In this document: positions 6,718 to 9,751 of the stretch, in pieces
How the letters are laid out: each line of letters opens with the position of its first letter
Numbering within the stretch: the first letter of the stretch is position 1
Assembly (NCBI GenBank): GCA_023249165.1
Contig: JAHFDE010000018.1
Location: 11,011-20,761 of the forward strand
Direction: 5' to 3'
DNA length: 9,751 bases
Origin: Candidatus Methylomirabilota bacterium
GTDB lineage: Bacteria; Methylomirabilota; Methylomirabilia; Methylomirabilales; CSP1-5
Notes under the pieces: model-generated
What the model was told of the DNA's origin: nothing
The model's input: only the letters and a program-made list of their open reading frames with translations
Databases searched by the model: none
Translations under genes and position numbers: made by a program

Positions 6718-6746
6718 TTGACAGTAATCGTTGAAACGATTATATT
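6718..6746 (+). promoter_or_regulatory. Strong predicted sigma70 promoter of marR
   Basis: TTGACA (6718-6723, exact consensus) and TATATT (6741-6746, five of six) with a 17-base spacer, the optimal length. Transcription should start at about 6752-6754, only 2-4 bases before the marR ATG at 6756, so the message would be leaderless or nearly so. The spacer is occupied by the palindrome at 6725-6742. Confidence 0.8.
6725..6742. promoter_or_regulatory. Perfect 18-bp palindromic operator, likely MarR site
   Basis: TAATCGTT (6725-6732), GA, AACGATTA (6735-6742): the arms are exact reverse complements with a 2-base centre. The size and symmetry fit sites bound by MarR dimers. It lies between the -35 and -10 boxes and overlaps the first two bases of the -10, so binding should block RNA polymerase. 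The adjacent gene encodes a MarR-type protein, so autorepression is the simplest reading (inference). It is about 40 bases upstream of the bioA -35, so an effect on bioA is possible but less direct. Confidence 0.75.
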
Positions 6747-6755
6747 CTTCATACC

Positions 6756-7226
6756 ATGGCTGGACGGCTGCAGGCAGAGATCAAACAAAGGAAGCCCTTC
6801 CGGACGCTGGAGCAGGAGGCGTTTTTGAACCTCTTGCGGACCACCGATGCGTTACTGCGCGGCCAGGCAAAGGTCCTGAAGTCGGCCGGACTTTCACACC
6901 CCCAGTACAACGTGCTCCGCATCCTGCGGCGCGCCGGTCCCGACGGGCTCGCCTGCCGGGAAGTGTGCGAACGCATGATCACCCGTGACCCCGACGTCAC
7001 CCGCCTCCTTGATCGGCTCGAGGCCCGCGGACTCATCGCGCGGGAGCGCCACAGGAAGGATCGGAGGGTCGTCATGGTCCGAATCACGGAAGGGGGACTC
7101 CGCCTCCTGCGGCGCCTCGACGGTCCGATCGTTCACCTGCACACGCAGCACCTGGGGCACCTGGGGACGAAGCGGCTGCAGGCGCTGGTCGAACTCCTGG
7201 AGCTCGCGCGCGAGAAGACCGCTTGA
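6756..7226 (+). CDS. MarR family transcriptional regulator
   Basis: Winged-helix regulator of 156 residues that should bind DNA as a dimer and release it on sensing a ligand or oxidant. Residues 17-60 form the first helices (FRTLEQEAFLNLLRT, LSHPQYNVLRIL); the recognition region is ITRDPDVTRLLDRLEARGL at 75-93; the wing holds RHRKDRRVVMVRIT at 98-111, with the DRR motif typical of MarR. C67 and C71 could be redox-sensitive, but nothing shows this. The ATG at 6756 is the only Met codon near the N-terminus and has no Shine-Dalgarno, consistent with a leaderless transcript. A perfect palindrome in its promoter suggests autoregulation. The pirin gene follows after 43 bases on the same strand and is probably a co-regulated target. 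The inducer is unknown. Confidence 0.95.
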   Translation: MAGRLQAEIKQRKPFRTLEQEAFLNLLRTTDALLRGQAKVLKSAGLSHPQYNVLRILRRAGPDGLACREVCERMITRDPDVTRLLDRLEARGLIARERHRKDRRVVMVRITEGGLRLLRRLDGPIVHLHTQHLGHLGTKRLQALVELLELAREKTA

Positions 7227-7269
7227 TTGAGCAGGGAATCAGCCTACTGTCACTGGAGAGGGAACGCGC

Positions 7270-7968
7270 ATGATCAAAATCCTCACAGCCAATGAGCGGC
7301 ACCACCGAGACCTGGGGTGGCTCTCCACCTACTGGCACTTCTCCTTCGACGACTACTACGACCCCGCCAACCTGAACTGGGGCGCGCTCCGCGTCTTCAA
7401 CGACGATATCATCCAGCCGGGCCAGGGATTCGGTGCCCACCCGCACCGCGATATGGAGATCGTCACCTATGTCCTGGATGGAGAGCTGGAACACCAGGAC
7501 AACCAGGGAAACCGCGGGGTCATCCGTGCCGGCGAGTTTCAGGTGATGTCGGCCGGCACGGGGATCGTCCACGCCGAGTATAACCACTCCAGAGAGCGTC
7601 CCGTCCATCTGCTTCAGCTCTGGATCACACCCCGGACGAAGGGGCTTCCCCCTCGATGGGAGCAGCGTCGGTTCACGGTCGAGGACCGAATGGGAAAGCT
7701 CTTGCCGGTCGTGTCGGGGGGCGACGTCCCAGAAACACTCATCTTCGACCAAGACGCAGTCATCTACGTGTCGAGCTTACGGGCCGGCCAGGAAGTGATC
7801 CACAAGAGCCGACCCGGCCGCAAGCCGTATCTATTCGTGATCGCGGGCGGCCTCACCATCAACGGGATGCCTGTCAAGCCAGGGCACCAGGCCCGAATTG
7901 CCGACGAACCGGAGCTGGCGCTCCAGGCCAAGGAAGTCGCGGAGCTGATCTTCCTGGACCTACCGTAG
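7270..7968 (+). CDS. Pirin family protein
   Basis: Bicupin protein of 232 residues. Pirins bind one metal ion in the N-terminal cupin; some bacterial members oxidise quercetin, while others act through protein partners. Here the metal set H57, H59 (GAHPHRD), H101 and E103 (VHAEYNHS) is complete and at the same positions as in E. coli YhhW (family knowledge). Other marks: MEIVTYVLDGELEHQD at 62-77 and the RPVHLLQLWI segment just after 110; the C-terminal cupin (about 150-232) lacks the histidines, as usual. A GGAGAGGG Shine-Dalgarno precedes the ATG. No signal peptide, so cytoplasmic. The neighbours marR upstream and dps, nitroreductase and alcohol dehydrogenase downstream suggest a role in quinone, electrophile or oxidative stress (inference). 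Confidence 0.95.
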   Translation: MIKILTANERHHRDLGWLSTYWHFSFDDYYDPANLNWGALRVFNDDIIQPGQGFGAHPHRDMEIVTYVLDGELEHQDNQGNRGVIRAGEFQVMSAGTGIVHAEYNHSRERPVHLLQLWITPRTKGLPPRWEQRRFTVEDRMGKLLPVVSGGDVPETLIFDQDAVIYVSSLRAGQEVIHKSRPGRKPYLFVIAGGLTINGMPVKPGHQARIADEPELALQAKEVAELIFLDLP

Positions 7969-8020
7969 GGACCATTCTTTGGTCTCCGCGCATTGAACCA
8001 ACCAGCAGGGAGGAACACAC

Positions 8021-8506
8021 ATGAAACCCAACATCGGACTGGTCGACAAGGAGCGCGAAGGCGTCCGTTAAGATTCTCAATACGGTCCTCGCCGACAAAT
8101 ATGTGCTATACACGAAGACGAAAAACTACCATTGGAACGTTGTCGGGCCGCAGTTCCACGACCTGCACAAGTTCCTCGACGAGCAGTATGAGGAGCTGGC
8201 AGAAATCGTAGATGACGTGGCCGAGCGGGCCCGGTCCCTGGGGGGACCGGCCCTCGGCACCTTGGGGGAATTCCTGAAACAGATGCGGCTCAAGGAGCAC
8301 CCGGGACTGTATCCCGGGGCGCGCGAGATGATCGCGAACCTCCTCGCCGACCACGAGGCACTGATTCGGACGCTACGCGTGGATCTCGAGACCTGTGCGG
8401 AGCGATATCACGATATCGGCACGAACGACTTCCTGACCGGCTTGATGGAGAGACACGAAAAATGGCCTGGATGCTCCGGGCATGTCTAGAGGGCAAATCG
8501 GTGTGA
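8021..8506 (+). pseudogene. dps: Dps/ferritin-like DNA-protection protein, two frameshifts
   Basis: Dps proteins form 12-subunit shells that oxidise Fe(II) with peroxide and shield DNA. The ATG at 8021 has a strong AGGGAGGA Shine-Dalgarno 6 bases away and begins MKPNIGLVDKEREGV, then hits TAA at 8069-8071. The rest continues in the next frame: VKILNTVLADKYVLYTKTKN, then HWNVVGPQFHDLHKFLDE (DPS signature 1, ferroxidase H and D/E residues) and VDDVAERARSLGGPA (signature 2). Near the C-terminus it returns to the first frame: after HEK at an A5 run (8458-8462) the expected MAWMLRACLEGKSV ends at TGA 8504-8506. One extra base around 8064-8067 and one missing A therefore explain the break; corrected, the protein is 161 residues, normal for Dps. 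A GTG at 8103 could start a fragment lacking about 30 residues. The intact motifs between the two lesions suggest recent damage or sequencing error. Confidence 0.88.
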
Positions 8507-8534
8507 CCGCCATGACCAGCGAGGGCAATCAACC

Positions 8535-8705
8535 ATGCGGAAACTTGCCGAGACCCGATATCCGATTCACGAGCTGCTGCGGGAGCGCTGGAGCCCACGT
8601 GCCTTCGCCGATCGGATGGTCGAGCCCGATGAAAAAGTATGCCGATGCGACAGTCGCGCCGTTGGGGCGCTGATCCTGCTTGTCCCACATGGGGACATCC
8701 CGTAA
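8535..8705 (+). pseudogene. 5' stub of a nitroreductase family gene
   Basis: A 56-codon frame from ATG 8535 (GAGGG 8 bases upstream) to TAA 8703-8705. The first 34 residues, including ETRYPIHELLRERWSPRAF and ADRMVEPDEK, match the N-terminus of a nitroreductase subfamily whose members begin with YPIHxLLxxRWSPRAF (recognised from memory). Next should come the FMN-binding FEAARWAPSxxNxQPW segment; instead the frame reads VCRCDSRAVGALILLVPHGD and stops. About 150 residues are missing, and the methyltransferase Shine-Dalgarno overlaps the stop. In another frame RRWGADPA (around 8655-8680) faintly resembles the GRWG tail of these proteins, which would fit an internal deletion, but that match is too short to rely on. 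Intact members are FMN-dependent NAD(P)H oxidoreductases. It starts 28 bases after dps, in the same operon orientation. Confidence 0.65.
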
Positions 8706-8710
8706 GGAGG
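8704..8710 (+). promoter_or_regulatory. Shine-Dalgarno fixing the methyltransferase start
   Basis: AAGGAGG is 8 bases before ATG 8719. The frame is open back to an ATG at 8680, but that start has no comparable site and would place 13 polar residues before the signal peptide. The site overlaps the stop of the nitroreductase stub. Confidence 0.75.
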
Positions 8711-8718
8711 AATCTGAG

Positions 8719-9291
8719 ATGCGACATCAGCGACCGTCCACCATGGTTCTCCTCGCCTTGTGTCTCATGGTCGTGGTGCCCGTCAATGCGCAGAACTTCG
8801 CAACGGGGCCGGATCTCGACGTCCCCTTTTTCCCCACTCCGGTGCCTGTCGTCACCGAGATGCTACGGGTGGCGAACGTGAGCGCGGAGGACATGGTGTA
8901 CGACCTCGGCTCCGGCGACGGGCGGATCGTTATCGCCGCCGCGCGGGACTTCGGCGCCCGCGGAGTCGGAATCGACATCGACCCGCAGCGCGTATGGGAA
9001 GCGACGCATAACGCGCGGAAGGCCGGAGTCGCGGACCGCGTGCGGTTCCTGCAGGGGGACATCTTCGAGGCCGATATCCGCGAGGCGACCGTGGTCACGC
9101 TGTACTTGCTGCCTTCGGTGAATTTCCAGCTGCGGCCCAAGCTTCTACGCGACCTGCGGGTGGGGACACGAGTCGTGTCGCACAACTACGATATGGCCGA
9201 CTGGAAACCGGAGAAAACGATCACGGTGACGGTGTCGGGCAGCCAGCACACGATCTATTACTGGGTCGTCCCGCCCACCGACGGCCGTTGA
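8719..9291 (+). CDS. Class I SAM-dependent methyltransferase with signal peptide
   Basis: Methyltransferase of 190 residues. SAM-binding motif I is VYDLGSGDGRIVIAAA at 60-75, followed by the acidic strand GVGIDIDP at 82-89, GDIFEAD at 113-119 and VVTLYLLPSVN at 125-135. The LYLLPSVNxxLRPKL and GTRVVSHNYDMADWKP segments recall the FAM173/ATPSCKMT type, which in eukaryotes methylates lysine of ATP synthase subunit c (family knowledge; the resemblance is moderate). Residues 1-24 look like a signal peptide: basic start with R2 and R5, hydrophobic MVLLALCLMVVVPV, and VNA before Q25 as a signal peptidase I site. If cleaved, the enzyme would be periplasmic; otherwise the segment could be an N-terminal membrane anchor. 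The substrate is unknown. It lies between the nitroreductase stub and the alcohol dehydrogenase gene, 12 bases from the latter. Confidence 0.9.
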   Translation: MRHQRPSTMVLLALCLMVVVPVNAQNFATGPDLDVPFFPTPVPVVTEMLRVANVSAEDMVYDLGSGDGRIVIAAARDFGARGVGIDIDPQRVWEATHNARKAGVADRVRFLQGDIFEADIREATVVTLYLLPSVNFQLRPKLLRDLRVGTRVVSHNYDMADWKPEKTITVTVSGSQHTIYYWVVPPTDGR

Positions 9292-9303
9292 GGAGCCAAA
9301 ACC

Positions 9304-9751
9304 ATGCGAGCTGCGGTGGTTCCTGCCGTTCACGGGAAATGGGAAGTCCGAGAGGTCCCGAGACCCGAGCCCGGCCCCGACCAGGTGTTGATCAAGGTCC
9401 GTGCCAGCGGCATCTGCTACACGGATGTGCACCAGACCAGAGGCGAGCTGCCGGGCGACTTCCCCCGCATCCTCGGACACGAGCCTGTTGGCGAGATCGT
9501 CGCCGTGGGACCCGGGGTCACCACCCGCCGGATCGGAGACCGGGTCGGCGTCCCTTGGCTTCAATCCTCGTGCGGGCGGTGCGAATGGTGTGCGCGCGGC
9601 AAGCCCATGTTCTGCGCGCAACAGATGGGCACGAGTGGGCAGATGTCAGGCGGCCATGCCGAATTCATGCTGGCCTATGCGGCGGCCAGCGTCCTGTTGC
9701 CCGAGGGCCTTTCCTACGAGCAGGCTGCGCCGATTCTCTGTGCCGGCTATA
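9304..9751 (+). CDS. Zinc-dependent alcohol dehydrogenase (partial, 5' part)
   Basis: The first 149 codons of a medium-chain dehydrogenase/reductase; the gene runs off the right edge. NAD(P)-linked oxidation of alcohols or reduction of aldehydes is the family reaction. Catalytic-zinc residues: C38 (GICYTDVH, with Y39 where His is more usual), H59 in GHE, and C146 in ILCAG. Structural-zinc cysteines are at C90, C93, C96 and C104 (CGRCEWCARGKPMFC), the standard spacing. GVPWLQSSCGRCEWC and the EPVGEIVAVGPGV segment (60-72) place it with propanol-preferring/AdhP-like enzymes. The Rossmann domain is outside the window. ATG 9304 follows GAGGAG, which overlaps the methyltransferase stop, so the two are probably translated from one message. 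No frameshift is seen in the visible part. Confidence 0.93.
   Translation, partial: MRAAVVPAVHGKWEVREVPRPEPGPDQVLIKVRASGICYTDVHQTRGELPGDFPRILGHEPVGEIVAVGPGVTTRRIGDRVGVPWLQSSCGRCEWCARGKPMFCAQQMGTSGQMSGGHAEFMLAYAAASVLLPEGLSYEQAAPILCAGY

Noticed and set aside
6613..6755. BirA operator in front of bioA
   Set aside because: I looked for the TTGTAACC/GGTTACAA-type inverted repeat on both strands and did not see one; the only palindrome is the marR-side site.
7084..7752. 222-residue minus-strand frame
   Set aside because: Antisense to marR and pirin, both well supported; no family resemblance.
8482..8673. 63-residue frame downstream of dps
   Set aside because: It overlaps the dps tail and nitroreductase stub in another frame and shows no family similarity.

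Overview
The window is GC-rich bacterial chromosome with tightly packed genes and two operon-like blocks that diverge from a 143-bp intergenic region at about 6613-6755. I see no phage genes, transposases, CRISPR arrays, tRNAs or rRNAs. The short heptad intergenic repeats and the gene complement suggest a free-living soil or sediment lineage, perhaps Methylomirabilota/Rokubacteria-like. That assignment is only an impression.

Left block (minus strand, read from 6612 down to 315): bioA, a 5' stub of pabB, a pabC-like class IV aminotransferase, bioD and a DUF309 protein lie head to tail, with a stop/start overlap at bioD/DUF309 and an overlap at bioA/pabB-stub. A sigma70-type promoter precedes bioA. 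This is a vitamin cluster joining two late steps of biotin synthesis to p-aminobenzoate (folate) synthesis, but the pabB body is missing and a 7-bp-period repeat lies in the gap. Downstream on the same strand are ilvD (branched-chain amino acids), with its own good promoter, and a small NUDIX hydrolase. Positions 1-314 hold no gene I can recognise.

Right block (plus strand, 6756 to the right edge): a MarR-type regulator, a pirin, a dps gene broken by two compensating frameshifts, a 5' stub of a nitroreductase, a class I SAM methyltransferase with a signal peptide, and the first 149 codons of a zinc-dependent alcohol dehydrogenase. The marR promoter has near-consensus -35 and -10 boxes with a perfect 18-bp palindrome between them, and the predicted transcription start is only about 3 bases before the ATG. 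This looks like an autoregulated oxidative or electrophile-stress operon (inference from context).

The most notable points are the palindromic operator with an apparently leaderless marR, the two gene stubs (pabB, nitroreductase) that keep their starts but lose their bodies, the double-frameshifted dps, and the heptad arrays between genes. I found no clear new multi-gene system. The broken genes could be real decay or assembly/sequencing errors, and raw reads would decide.
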